Shown: positions 1 through 9,400 of the stretch, one piece after another
How the letters are laid out: each line of letters starts with the position of its first letter
Numbering within the stretch: position 1 is the stretch's first letter
NCBI GenBank assembly: GCA_045539595.1
Contig: JAZQFQ010000058.1
Span: 1-64,000 of the forward strand
Direction: 5' to 3'
Length of the DNA: 64,000 bases
From: SIG701 sp045539595
GTDB taxonomy: Bacteria > Bacillota > Clostridia > Oscillospirales > CAG-272
Position numbers and translations under genes: made by a program
The notes under the pieces: generated by a model
Seen by the model: only the letters and a program-made list of their open reading frames with translations
The model's database searches: none
Told to the model about the DNA's origin: nothing

Positions 1-428
1 CCGAACTTGTTGTCAAGGATTTCCTTGGTGTTAAAGTAGTACACCCGCTGATCCTTGCCCGTGTCACCGCCGTAAGTAAATCGCTTGCCGATTGCCTTGA
101 AGGTTTCGAGGATGCTCTCACCGAGAGAACCGGCAAAAATGGACGGTTCGGTGGAGTTGTTCCATGTAAACTGTCCCGGCTCGGCGCAAAGCTCCACGAC
201 CTTGCCCTGCTCTACGATGATCATGCACTGTCCGTCGGCTACAGCGATGCCGGAGCCGTTGGAGATGATATTGTCTTCCGCTTTGGTGTTGGAAGAACGT
301 CCGCTCACGCGCTTCTGTCCCTTGACAATCAGAATATCGTTTGCAATGGAGTCACAGTAGAAATATTCCTTCCACTGATCGGCGAGTACGCCGCCGGCAG
401 CGCCGGTGATTGCTTTGATAAGTCCCAT
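1..428 (-). CDS. SPFH/Band-7 domain protein (YdjI-like), C-terminus outside window
   Basis: The gene starts at the ATG read from 428 behind an AAGGAG ribosome site and runs off the left edge, so about 142 N-terminal residues are visible. The opening MGLIKAITGAAGGVLADQW, followed by a stretch on the protein's own expression and a 'VADGQCMIIVEQGKVVE' segment, is typical of soluble SPFH proteins related to Bacillus YdjI, often labelled 'virion core protein'. Members of this family form membrane-associated scaffolds and in Bacillus belong to envelope-stress modules. No transmembrane segment is seen in this part. It is the last visible gene of a minus-strand cluster with DUF4428 and DUF6935-like genes. 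Family assignment is from recognition of the N-terminus; the C-terminus, which often carries a zinc ribbon in such clusters, is not visible. Confidence 0.8.
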   Translation of the reverse strand, partial: MGLIKAITGAAGGVLADQWKEYFYCDSIANDILIVKGQKRVSGRSSNTKAEDNIISNGSGIAVADGQCMIIVEQGKVVELCAEPGQFTWNNSTEPSIFAGSLGESILETFKAIGKRFTYGGDTGKDQRVYYFNTKEILDNKF

Positions 429-457
429 GATTATTCTCCTTTATGTAGTTTGTTTAT

Positions 458-1924
458 TTAATGAATGGTCAGTCTGCCGCTGACACTGCGATCGAGATTC
501 TGATGCTCTGAGAGGTATTCCTCCAGGATCTCCTGACTGTTCGTGGCAACCATGCGCGGTTTTCCGTTTTTTGAAATCTCTTCTATCGGTACCGAAAACA
601 TCGCTTCAAAGTTTTTGTAGTGATAGGACTGAATTCCGACTGTGTAAACATGATCGTCCTCGATCGGCATCTGACGGAAATCAAATTTGCTGAAGGTATG
701 CGTACTTCTGTCATATACCACCTCAAGACCTTCGGAGAACTGGTAGAATTCCGTATGTCCGCCCTCCAGTGCCTCGTCCCGCAGCATATACAGGATCATC
801 CGCCGGAGCTGAGCTCCGGTGATATTGCACATATATATCGGATCGCTGTACGGGAAACACTCGGCAAGATCGGAAAGAAGAACGATGGGGCCAAGCTCGG
901 TGGTCCGGATACTGCCGGAGCCGAGAAGCATCATGTCCAAACGCAGACTGTCGCGCAGGATATCGGCGAACAAATTGCCCAGCTCCGTCTCCTGATACCG
1001 GGACGGATGGGTGAGCTGCCGCTTGAAGCGGGTGATCATACGCTGGTATTTGGCATCGGTCTGCGTCTTGTAGTAAGAAATGATTCCTTCCAGCGCGGCA
1101 TCCTTCGGACAATGTGCAGCATCAATCGGAACACACTGCCAGCGGTAATCACTTGCGCAGTTGTTGTCTGTGTCCACAGTAATATCAAATCTTCCGATCT
1201 GATCGGTTCCGGTTCCGGCTTGTACGATTACAATATCATTAACGATCACGGGTTCTTTCAGGAAGGTATGCGAGTGACCGCCGATGATGAGATCCACACC
1301 CCATGCGGGATCCAGCAGTTCTGCTAATTTTTTGTCCTCCTCAAATCCGATATGGGTCAGAAGCACGGTAAGATCAATGTCCACGGCGTGATACGCATTG
1401 CATATCCTGCCCACTTCCTGACTTGCTTCGTGAACATCAACAAATGAGCCGATCACGCCCTCGTTTCTCGTCTGATTGATGATATCCTCGGTCAGAATGC
1501 CGATGAACAGAATCTTCATTCCGTCCCTTTCGACGATATGGTAGGGCTTGAACAGTCTGGCATTATTGGTCTTGATATGCAGATTGGCATTGATGATCGG
1601 GAATTTCGCGCACTTTTCCAAAAACAGCAGATGTGCAATGCCGTAATCCGTTTCATGATTGCCGATGGCAACCACATCCGGGGATAGCATATTCATGATT
1701 TCAATGGTAGAAACGCCGCGGAATTCGGAATCGATCACCGAACCTCGAAACATATCTCCGGCAATGCAGTAAATCGTATTCGGTTCATCCCTGCGTGTCT
1801 GATTCACATATCCCGACAAACGGGAAACCCCGCCAATCAGTCGGTCATCCACGTTTTCTGCCAGAAAATCTCCATGGAGATCATTGGAATGAAGTATTGT
1901 CAGCTTTTTCTTGTTGTCTGCCAT
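458..1924 (-). CDS. bifunctional metallophosphatase / 5'-nucleotidase family protein
   Basis: A 488-residue protein with the calcineurin-like phosphoesterase motifs in order: DLH near residue 15 (metal ligands), GD near 56, GNHE near 88, TH and GGHSH in the next 150 residues. A 5'-nucleotidase C-terminal domain fills roughly residues 310-488, with 'GNLFADILR' at its start and a 'GSIR' substrate loop. The family hydrolyses nucleotides, UDP-sugars or cyclic nucleotides. No signal peptide is seen, so this copy is probably cytoplasmic, which is less usual for the family. The ATG at 1924 is chosen because an AAGGGGG site lies 7 bases before it; an upstream in-frame ATG at 1942 lacks one. It follows the 219-residue orphan gene by 18 bases and is likely cotranscribed. 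The substrate cannot be read from the sequence. Confidence 0.88.
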   Translation of the reverse strand: MADNKKKLTILHSNDLHGDFLAENVDDRLIGGVSRLSGYVNQTRRDEPNTIYCIAGDMFRGSVIDSEFRGVSTIEIMNMLSPDVVAIGNHETDYGIAHLLFLEKCAKFPIINANLHIKTNNARLFKPYHIVERDGMKILFIGILTEDIINQTRNEGVIGSFVDVHEASQEVGRICNAYHAVDIDLTVLLTHIGFEEDKKLAELLDPAWGVDLIIGGHSHTFLKEPVIVNDIVIVQAGTGTDQIGRFDITVDTDNNCASDYRWQCVPIDAAHCPKDAALEGIISYYKTQTDAKYQRMITRFKRQLTHPSRYQETELGNLFADILRDSLRLDMMLLGSGSIRTTELGPIVLLSDLAECFPYSDPIYMCNITGAQLRRMILYMLRDEALEGGHTEFYQFSEGLEVVYDRSTHTFSKFDFRQMPIEDDHVYTVGIQSYHYKNFEAMFSVPIEEISKNGKPRMVATNSQEILEEYLSEHQNLDRSVSGRLTIH

Positions 1925-1942
1925 TCGGCATCCCCCTTTCAT

Positions 1943-2602
1943 TTATTTCGATTCATTTTCGCGCTCGGCTTCACGCTGCAGAAATACTTTCACTTCGGGA
2001 TTGCTCATGATCTGCTCATGATACCGAGCCGGGAACATATCAGCAAACTCCTCAAGTGTGCATCCGGGGTGATACTCCTCCGGCATCGGTCGATCCAGCG
2101 ATGCACCTCCGCTCGAGCCTGCCGAGATGCCTGTGGTGAAAATATCGATGAGTATATCCGTCGTGCCGTCTTCATGGAATCGCAGAATAAGCTTTGTACT
2201 CTCGTCATGCTCCTCATCTCGGTACCATCCGAGCTCGATATTCTCCGGCCAAAACCGCAGTCCGTACTCCTGTGCGAAGGTGTCGCCGTATGAGCCGTAT
2301 GCCGCATGGACGATCACATCGTTCGTGTGAAGGAGCGTTTTCAGCGCATCGGTCATGTCAATGCATCTCAGAGATTTCGGTAGATTCAGTTTTTTCATGT
2401 TCGGAAACTGCTCGAGCACGCCTACGTACATCTCCGTGATATCCTCACAAACCGTCACTGTAGTGAAAACTTCCTTCCAGTTCTCGACAGGATTCCATAT
2501 CTCGGTATCTTCACGCCGGATGCCGCCCTTACCGCGAAACTCAAGTTCTCCCATACCGCGGTCGATGAAAACCAGTTCTCCGTGATTTTTGGAATAATAC
2601 AT
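1943..2602 (-). CDS. hypothetical protein, 219 aa
   Basis: I do not recognise this family. The protein is acidic, with no signal peptide or membrane segment, and has a central leucine-rich stretch ('VLEQFPNMKKLNLPKSL') that resembles one leucine-rich-repeat turn, followed by a Gly/Ser-rich patch ('TTGISAGSSGGASLD'). Start ATG at 2602 has a GAGG site upstream. It lies between the lipoprotein gene and the metallophosphatase gene with gaps of 13 and 18 bases, so it is probably in the same transcript. The high content of aromatic and acidic residues is like that of the orphan proteins farther right in the window, but no homology is claimed. Confidence 0.7.
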   Translation of the reverse strand: MYYSKNHGELVFIDRGMGELEFRGKGGIRREDTEIWNPVENWKEVFTTVTVCEDITEMYVGVLEQFPNMKKLNLPKSLRCIDMTDALKTLLHTNDVIVHAAYGSYGDTFAQEYGLRFWPENIELGWYRDEEHDESTKLILRFHEDGTTDILIDIFTTGISAGSSGGASLDRPMPEEYHPGCTLEEFADMFPARYHEQIMSNPEVKVFLQREAERENESK

Positions 2603-2615
2603 AGAATAATCCTCT

Positions 2616-3950
2616 TTATTTCAGCACAGGCATACCGTCGCTTCCCACGCAGTAAGCCGTAGTTCCCTGCTGTGTTTCAAAATTCTCCAGCATCATGTAG
2701 TTCGGATCGGTAAGCGCCCATGTGCAATCAACCGGAACATAGCCGGGAGCGATGTGCATATCTCCGACTTTCTTGAATCCTCCGCCTGTTATGTCAATCA
2801 CGCGAAGCTTCATGTCATTCGATGCAAGCTCGCTTCCTTCCGCGAAGACGTACAGATAGTGCCTGCCCTCAGCGGTTTTGATGTAATACGGGTGATATCC
2901 GCCGGTACGGTGAGCAGTATCAGCGGAGAATTCCGAGTGGTAATACTGCGCGTCCGTATCGGAGTAAACAGCAAAAGCTTCATAAAACAGACCTCTTTCG
3001 TCGAGAACGGGAGTCACATTGAGCTCTTCCAAATCACCGTCGCCGTCAAGATCGGCACAGAACGGATGGTTAAGAGGAAGTTCGATGATGTAGGATTCGG
3101 GGACAGCCGTGTATTTTTCGTTGAACAGCTCCGGGTACTGGGAAAAGGACACCGTTGCCGCCAGATGTCCGTTCCGGCCGATCTCGGCTACATCGCCATT
3201 TCTGAAATAGAAGGTCACGCCGCTGTAATCGAGCGTCCAGCGGATACCGTCCACGGGCGTATCGCGGAAATAATCTTCCACAGCGGTGTCGGAGGTAAAA
3301 CCGCCCGTCCATGTGTGGGAGGTCAGTTCCTTCTTTACGATCGCGGGAATTTTGCTCATATCTTTGATTACATCGGTGATTGCCAGCTGCTTTCCGGTTT
3401 CGGTATCGTAGGTTGTTCCGTTCAGATACCGGTCATTGATATTGCCGTACACCAGGAAAGAATCTGACAGTACACTAACTGCCACGCTGTCGGCACGGCG
3501 TATCTGTACATCAAGGGTGGATTCTTTGGTTACAAAGCTGTCCACACCCAGAAGATTCAGTTCTTCTTTTGCCGTGGCAAGAAGATTGTCAAACTCGTCC
3601 TCCATGGAGCGTACCGTCATATTCTTTGTCTGCTCCAGAGTATCTGACAGAGCGGAGTACTTCTGTGTACTATCTTCACTCAGAGTAACAGCGGAATATT
3701 CGCTCACAACCAGCAGGATTTCGTCGTCCCATTCAGACTGTTGACTGATATATTTAACCAGTGTAATATGCTCTGCGGCAGATTGTTCAGTGGATGGCAT
3801 AATCGTATCGTTTCCTTCATATTTTGTTTCTGTTTTGTCTGCTATATTTTCAAAAGGTTCTGTTTCATCGGGAATGTGTTCTGCATTGCATGCGGCAAGT
3901 TGACACATGATAAGCAACACTCCAACAAACAGAACTGCTATTCGTTTCAT
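2616..3950 (-). CDS. lipoprotein with DUF4163/DUF3298 (RsiV-like) domain
   Basis: A 444-residue exported lipoprotein. Residues 1-20 form a signal peptide ending in the lipobox LAAC (C21), then an acidic linker. The middle (about 75-300) matches the DUF4163/DUF3298 pattern: 'LNGTTYDTETGKQLAITDV' is the hallmark of PdaC/RsiV-type extracytoplasmic domains. A calcium-loop-like 'DLDGDGDLEELNV' follows near residue 310, suggesting an FG-GAP-like blade in the C-terminal third. RsiV binds lysozyme in Bacillus, but there is no anti-sigma domain or sigma factor here, so the role is open. The start at 3950 has AAAGGAG 8 bases upstream; a longer frame to 4094 would bury the signal peptide and is rejected. 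It lies downstream of the DUF4428 gene. Confidence 0.78.
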   Translation of the reverse strand: MKRIAVLFVGVLLIMCQLAACNAEHIPDETEPFENIADKTETKYEGNDTIMPSTEQSAAEHITLVKYISQQSEWDDEILLVVSEYSAVTLSEDSTQKYSALSDTLEQTKNMTVRSMEDEFDNLLATAKEELNLLGVDSFVTKESTLDVQIRRADSVAVSVLSDSFLVYGNINDRYLNGTTYDTETGKQLAITDVIKDMSKIPAIVKKELTSHTWTGGFTSDTAVEDYFRDTPVDGIRWTLDYSGVTFYFRNGDVAEIGRNGHLAATVSFSQYPELFNEKYTAVPESYIIELPLNHPFCADLDGDGDLEELNVTPVLDERGLFYEAFAVYSDTDAQYYHSEFSADTAHRTGGYHPYYIKTAEGRHYLYVFAEGSELASNDMKLRVIDITGGGFKKVGDMHIAPGYVPVDCTWALTDPNYMMLENFETQQGTTAYCVGSDGMPVLK

Positions 3951-4020
3951 AAGTCTCTCCTTTGGAATGTGTGGGGCGAGGGAACTCCCGCTCCATCGCC
4001 CCGCCTGTTGCCTTAATCCA

Positions 4021-4779
4021 TTATTTTGCCATAGTTGCCAGTGCAGCATCCGCTTTGGCAATCCACTCAGTTCTGTCACCGTACTGTGCTGCATTCAGTG
4101 CATCTGCGGTGGCTTCCGCCTGGGTTTCATCCAGAGTGCCGTCCTTGACCGCCTTGACCGCGCCGGCAAGTGCTTTTGCAGCGTTCATCTGCTGCTTGAA
4201 TGTATTGCCGATGTTGCGAAGAGTCTTCTGGATACCGAAAAGGGTGTTGAAATACTTTTCCATGTCTTCATACTCACGGGCACGGACTTCCAGACGTACT
4301 TCATACAGTCCGGGCGTGTTGTGGAACATAAGAACACAGTAGTGCTTGGTTTCTTCCTTGCCTTCGGAGTTCTTTACCGTTTCGGAATCATAATCGTATC
4401 CGTACAGATCGGCAAGACGGTAAACGCAGGCGATGGTGGATTTGCCGAAGATAAATATCTTATAGCGGTTTTCGGTGAGAGCAATGAGACCTGTAGAGGG
4501 AGATACATACAGCTCACCGTTTTTTCCAAACCGCTTCAGCTTTTCTTCCTTGACCTTGGTTTTGGTCAGCGGCACGAAAATCTGATTCCACGCTTTGGTG
4601 CCGAATTCCACCTGTTCGATATGGGAATTTACTGAATCAAGCGTTGCCTCAACCTTGTTGAAGAGCTTCATACATTTCTTCACGCAAACCTTGCGGCAGA
4701 TGAAATTGCCGTCTGCCAGTTTTTGTTCGGAGATCAGACCGACTTCTGCTCCGCAGATTGCACAGTTATGCTTTGCCAT
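4021..4779 (-). CDS. DUF4428 domain-containing protein
   Basis: A 252-residue protein. The first 45 residues hold a zinc-finger-like set of cysteines (CAIC near residue 6, C28, C32, C36) in the DUF4428 arrangement. The middle ('LYVSPSTGLIALTENRYKIFIFGKS') resembles a PH-like beta domain, and the C-terminal 90 residues are alanine-rich and probably helical. It starts at ATG 4779 behind AAGGAGGT. DUF4428 proteins are soluble, of unknown function, and are repeatedly found with SPFH/YdjI-like genes in Clostridia, as here. The zinc site is inferred from cysteine spacing. Confidence 0.82.
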   Translation of the reverse strand: MAKHNCAICGAEVGLISEQKLADGNFICRKVCVKKCMKLFNKVEATLDSVNSHIEQVEFGTKAWNQIFVPLTKTKVKEEKLKRFGKNGELYVSPSTGLIALTENRYKIFIFGKSTIACVYRLADLYGYDYDSETVKNSEGKEETKHYCVLMFHNTPGLYEVRLEVRAREYEDMEKYFNTLFGIQKTLRNIGNTFKQQMNAAKALAGAVKAVKDGTLDETQAEATADALNAAQYGDRTEWIAKADAALATMAK

Positions 4780-4794
4780 GATGTTACCTCCTTG

Positions 4795-5226
4795 TCAGTT
4801 CGTTTGTGTTAGACTTGTTAATATGGTTTGTACGTCCGCATCCGCGAGCGAAATCTCATATTCGCCGTTTTTTGTGAGGATCATCACCTGAAAGACACAG
4901 CCGTCATGCTTTGCTTCCAGCATCGTATAGGGATAGCCGAGACTGGTGCAGGTGTAGCCGTTCCACGTGTACGCGCCAAGGGTGAACGGCTCCATATCGA
5001 CAATATTATCGTAGAAAAACTTGGGTGAAAGATAATAATCCTGCTTCCCGAAAAAGCATATGGTAATACCGGCGTGGGTGAAAATGTCCGTTTCCAGCTT
5101 CGCTCCCTTGAAGATATGTACCTTCTTCTGCGTTGTCCTGCATTCGCTGTCAATGCCGCAGAATGCCATCCAGCCGTCCGGCACATCGATTCGGAAGTAT
5201 CCGCTGTCGAAAAGTTGAGCGTTCAT
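4795..5226 (-). CDS. hypothetical protein, 143 aa
   Basis: I do not recognise this protein. It has alternating beta-type segments ('YFRIDVPDGWMAF', 'HDGCVFQVMILTKNGEYEI') and resembles small 'PsbP/lipoprotein-like' beta folds that begin with 'FRIDVPDGW', but it has no signal peptide. The ATG at 5226 lies 5 bases after the stop of the upstream gene; a GTG at 5241 would overlap that gene by 10 bases and has no better ribosome site, so translation is probably coupled. It lies between the DUF6935-like and DUF4428 genes and is part of the same cluster. Confidence 0.65.
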   Translation of the reverse strand: MNAQLFDSGYFRIDVPDGWMAFCGIDSECRTTQKKVHIFKGAKLETDIFTHAGITICFFGKQDYYLSPKFFYDNIVDMEPFTLGAYTWNGYTCTSLGYPYTMLEAKHDGCVFQVMILTKNGEYEISLADADVQTILTSLTQTN

Positions 5227-5231
5227 ACCGC

Positions 5232-5843
5232 TTATGCCCACTTATCTTCGGACTTCGGAAGCTTGATATCTGCAAGACACTGGATATCATTTAAGAACCA
5301 CTCGCCGGTGGAGGGCTTTTTACGCAGCTTGATGGGACGGGGATTGTCCGCACCGCCGCTGGTCACATACATTGTCGCCCAGTTTTCCTCATCGAAGGAG
5401 TACGGATTCTCGCTGACAGATACGGTGTACGGTGTGGTCGGTGTGTAATTGTTGTCTGCTGTCGCACCGCCGAGGAAGGATCTTGCTTTATAGCCCTTGC
5501 CGGACAAGCGATCCTTTAGGAAACTCTGCTCCTTACCATTGAACTCTTCCGGTCCTTTCAGAAAGCCGAGCATGGCAATCGCCGCATCCGGATCTGCTTC
5601 ATAGCGGTTCAGCGCAAGGATTACCAGCGCAGTTGTTTTGAATGCGGTGTCCATCTTCGCCTCGGGAAGTGCTTTCAGCTCATCAACATTGGTGGGAAGT
5701 GCGGTAAACGTAAATTTTTCAGTATGATTTCTGCCTTTGCCGATGTTCTGTACGGCGGTGTTTACCGCATTGTTTACCACTTTTCTCGACTCTCTCTTCA
5801 GCGCGGAAAGTGCCGCATTTTTTAGTGTATCAAAAAAACTCAT
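5232..5843 (-). CDS. DUF6935-like protein, 203 aa
   Basis: A 203-residue cytoplasmic protein. After an N-terminal amphipathic helix (1-35) the sequence follows the pattern of the clostridial DUF6935 family: 'ALPTNVDELKALPEA' near 48, a helix with 'ALVILALNRYEADPD', 'NNYTPTTPYTVSVSENPYSF' near 130 and the closing 'GADNPRPIKLRKKPSTGEW'. Function is unknown; the family co-occurs with SPFH and DUF4428 genes. Start ATG 5843 has GGAGGA 7 bases upstream. It is separated by 15 bases from the 147-residue gene upstream and overlaps or abuts the gene downstream, so one transcript is likely. The family name is from memory of the conserved blocks. Confidence 0.75.
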   Translation of the reverse strand: MSFFDTLKNAALSALKRESRKVVNNAVNTAVQNIGKGRNHTEKFTFTALPTNVDELKALPEAKMDTAFKTTALVILALNRYEADPDAAIAMLGFLKGPEEFNGKEQSFLKDRLSGKGYKARSFLGGATADNNYTPTTPYTVSVSENPYSFDEENWATMYVTSGGADNPRPIKLRKKPSTGEWFLNDIQCLADIKLPKSEDKWA

Positions 5844-5858
5844 GATTTTTCCTCCTGC

Positions 5859-6302
5859 TTATTCTGCTTTTACATATCGGGTGGTCATAAAGGTAAGATA
5901 CCCATCATCATCGGAGAGTTTCACCCAGCCGTCCTCACTCATGCCCTCGCCGACCTCCAGCCACAACGCGCCATCCCGTTCTTCGCATGTCTTCGGATCG
6001 TCGGTCATCATGCCGTCGTACAACTTGATGACGCCAGCCTTAACTGCCTGATCGACTTCTTCTTTGGAAACCCCTTCGGGCAGAGGCATCAGCATATACA
6101 GCTTGCCGTCTTCGCTCACGGCGATCTGCCCGCCAATCATCTGCCGTCTCTCCTTCATCTCGTCCGCGACTGCTTCTTCGTCCGATTCATCGACATACGG
6201 CATCGGTGCCTTCAGATATTCCTCAGCACTGAGGTACACCATTTCGTCCGAATCGTTCACCATCCCAATGGAATGAAATACCCATTTGCCTGTATAGCGC
6301 AT
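5859..6302 (-). CDS. hypothetical protein, 147 aa
   Basis: An acidic 147-residue protein beginning 'MRYTGKWVFHSIG' and containing 'LPEGVSKEEVDQAVKAG' near residue 75. The opening W-containing strand and the closing 'DGYLTFMTTRYVKAE' suggest a small lipocalin-like beta barrel interrupted by an acidic helix, but I recognise no named family. No signal peptide. A strong GGAGG lies 8 bases before the ATG at 6302. It is the first gene after a large hairpin, so it may have its own promoter in 6303-6336 or be reached by read-through from the SLH gene. Confidence 0.68.
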   Translation of the reverse strand: MRYTGKWVFHSIGMVNDSDEMVYLSAEEYLKAPMPYVDESDEEAVADEMKERRQMIGGQIAVSEDGKLYMLMPLPEGVSKEEVDQAVKAGVIKLYDGMMTDDPKTCEERDGALWLEVGEGMSEDGWVKLSDDDGYLTFMTTRYVKAE

Positions 6303-6336
6303 AATATATGCCTCCTATGTAAAAAATTGAAGATTA

Positions 6337-6389
6337 CTTCTTCTCAAAATCCTTCTCACATATCTACGGAGAAGGACTTTGAGAAGAAG
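6337..6389. terminator. 21-bp-arm hairpin
   Basis: The arms 6337-6357 and 6369-6389 are reverse complements with one mismatch (20 of 21) around an 11-base loop. It lies immediately downstream of the SLH gene and upstream of the 147-residue gene. A processing, stability or termination role is inferred. Confidence 0.6.
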
Positions 6390-6408
6390 GGGAGACGAGG
6401 CTCCCCTC
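6381..6408 (-). terminator. terminator of the SLH-protein gene
   Basis: Read on the minus strand, GGGGAG (6406-6401), a 6-base loop and CTCCCC (6394-6389) are followed by a T/C-rich tract. It begins about 20 bases after the stop codon at 6426 and shares its last bases with the larger hairpin. Confidence 0.5.
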
Positions 6409-6425
6409 TTTCGGAATAAATCGGA

Positions 6426-9400
6426 TTACTCTACGATGTTCTTCATGAATTTGTGCAGATAAGCTGCCAGTTCTGCGCGGGATGCCTTGGCAGTCATGTC
6501 GCTGACATCAACGCCCAAACCATCAAGCAGACCGTTGTTTTCAGCCCAGATTACGTTGTCCTCCGCCCATTCGCTGCACTTGTACTGTGCAAGCATCGGA
6601 AGTGCCGTGCCATCCGTCCAGCCCTTGTATGCAGCATAACGGTTGAGGATCGCAGCAATCTGCTCACGGGTGATCTGATCGGTAGGACCGAACTTGCCGT
6701 CACCGTAGCCGTTTACGATACCGTTGGCAGATGCCCAGTCGATGGCATCGGAGTACCACAGACCATCTGCAACATCATCGAAGTCCACTGAGCTGTCAAC
6801 CACGGGACAGCCTTCCAGTCTCCACAGAACCGTAACGAGCATTGCACGGTCGGTGGTGATTTCGGGAGAGAACTTACCGTTGCCGGTGCCTTCCATCAGG
6901 CCCATAGCGGTGACGTAGAGAACATCGTCATAGAACCAATCGCCGGCCTTAACGTCGGTGTAGGGATTGATCTGCTCAAACAGAGCATGAATGGTGTGCT
7001 TCTTTGTTACGTTCTTGAAGGTGTATTCACTGACTGCGCCTACATCCTTGCCATCCACGAAAACGGCTTTGATAGCATAACCGGCATCGGGAGTGATGGT
7101 GTAGGTGATATTCCCCGAATACTGAACCTTGGTCACGCCTGCGGGATCAATCTCGCCGCCCTCGGATGCAGTTGCGGTGATGTCAAACTTCTGGCTGTAG
7201 AGCATAATCAGTGCCCAATACCAATCGTCCATGAAACTGTTGTCTTCTTCCCAAACGGCAACGAGAGTAATGTTTCCGTTTACTGCAGCGTTGAAATTAT
7301 ACGCGGAACCATCGAGATTCCAGCCCTTGAAGATATAACCGTTCTTGACAGGATCGGCAGGTTTTGCGGCTTTCTGACCGGCTGCAATGGTCTGTGCTGC
7401 TACAGCAGAGCCTCCATTGGAATCAAAGGTTACTGTATAGTAAGTAACGGGAATATTCTCCCAAACAGCCTTCACGGTGGTGTTGGCGGTTACGGTGATC
7501 TTGGCACCGACTGCCTTCTCAACACCGTTCACGCTCCAAGCCTTGAACTGCTCGCCGGTGGGTGCAGTAAAGCCGTTCGAGGGAAGCGTGTACTCCGCGC
7601 CGGATTCAACGGTTGTGGCAGTCATCGTGCCTGTGCCGCCGTTCGCGTCAAAGGATACGGTGTAGGTGGTAACGGGAATATCTTCCCAAACTGCGGTTAC
7701 GGTAGTGTTAGCAGAAACGGTGATCTTTTCGCCAACTGCCTTTTCGCTGCCGCCAACACTCCAAGACTTGAACTGCTTTCCGGCAGGAGCGGTGAAGCCG
7801 TTTGCAGGAAGCGTGTACTCTGCGCCGGATTCAACGGTTACGTCAGCCATTGTACCCGTACCGCCGTTTGCTACAAAGGATACGGTGTAGATCAAGGGCG
7901 CGGATGCACCAGTCGGATTGATGAGTGCCATTGCCATAGAACAATCGGGTGCAATCGCTCCGCAGGATGCTGTCGGATTTGCAGCATCGGGAGCCGAAAG
8001 TGCTGTGCCGCCATAAAGTAATTTTGTATCCGCTGTAAAGCTGTATCCGGTTTTAGGCTTGATCGTTATCTGAAGCAGATAGATTTCTCTGTCACGGAAA
8101 GGCGTATCGTGTACGGAAGTACCGTCAGCGTATGTGTCGCTGGTACGTCCTGTCGAAACATCGTATCTTACCCAGAAGGTGTTTTCTTCATCTACTTCGG
8201 CACCAACCTTATCTACACTTGCACTGTTGATAGGTGTTTCACCCGCAACAGGAGATGTGATGCCATTGATCTCGATAGATGTGATTACATTCTCAACACC
8301 GCATACGCACGCTCCGGCAGTAAAATCATGTGCTGCATATCCGTCTTTTCCGCTATTGTCGGTTACGGTACAGCCATTTGCAGAGCACTCGTGCCAATGG
8401 TGAGTTTCGTTCACAAACCAATCCGCAGACCAGCTATGCTTATGTGCGCCACAGGTGCAAAGACCATTTACAAAGATATGTTCCGCATAATCGGGAAGTC
8501 TGCTCACATCTGCTCCCGCATCGCATCCCGAAGCGGTACACTTATGCCAGTGATGAGTATCGTTGAAATTCCAGTCGCCGGGCACGTGTACGTGGGCAAT
8601 GTCATTCATGTTGATATAGATGACTGCCTGAGTACTATCGGAGGGGTTAACCATTGCAAAGGACTTGGAAAGATCAGTCATATCAGGTGCAGGCAGAAGC
8701 TCGCTTGCAAAGTAAAACTTGCTGTCCGCAGTAAATTCATATCCAGCCGCAGCATTCAAGTAGAGCTGGAACATATACGTCTCGCCCTCGCGGAATACCA
8801 CGCTGTCTACTGCGGTGTCGTCATCATATACGGGACTGAAACTCGGAGAAACAAATCTTCCCCAATAACTGCCCTCGTCATCGACCGTCACGCCGGTACC
8901 GGTCACGGTAATGCTGTTATCCGGCATTTCGCCGACAACGGGCTTGGCGAGGCCACTGATGTTTACAGAAGCGATCGGTGTGGTAGCAATAGCCCCGATC
9001 GCCGGCAGATCGAATGTCAGCCAATAGCTGTTTTCGATAGTGCCGGGTCTGAATCTTGTTGCCGTACAGTTGCCGTAGGGTGTTACGAGCGTTATGTTTT
9101 CTTTTTTAAGTTCCGTATAATCATATCCATCAACAGGGTAAAATTTGATCACAAACGGATACTGATCCCCGATATTCAATTCAGTATCGGGGTCGATTGA
9201 ACTGAAATCCCCGTCATCATCACCGAAGCCGTGGTCAGGATCATAGTAACAGTACAGTCTTCCGTAGGGCGGATAAGTCGGGACATCGAGATGCGGAAGG
9301 TCCATACATTCCGGTGCTGTCAGCGATACGTCCCAGGCAATTTTTCCCGCTTCGTAGCCATTGAGTATGATCTCAAGGGACTCGACTGCGGTGGTGCCAA

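Noticed and set aside
7446..7895. Regular repeats considered as a CRISPR array
   Set aside because: They are two long coding repeats of 225 bases within the SLH gene, with no short repeat-spacer pattern.
8109..9200. Open frame of 363 codons on the plus strand inside the SLH gene
   Set aside because: Antisense to a protein with clear SLH and InlB repeats; the translation has no recognisable domain.
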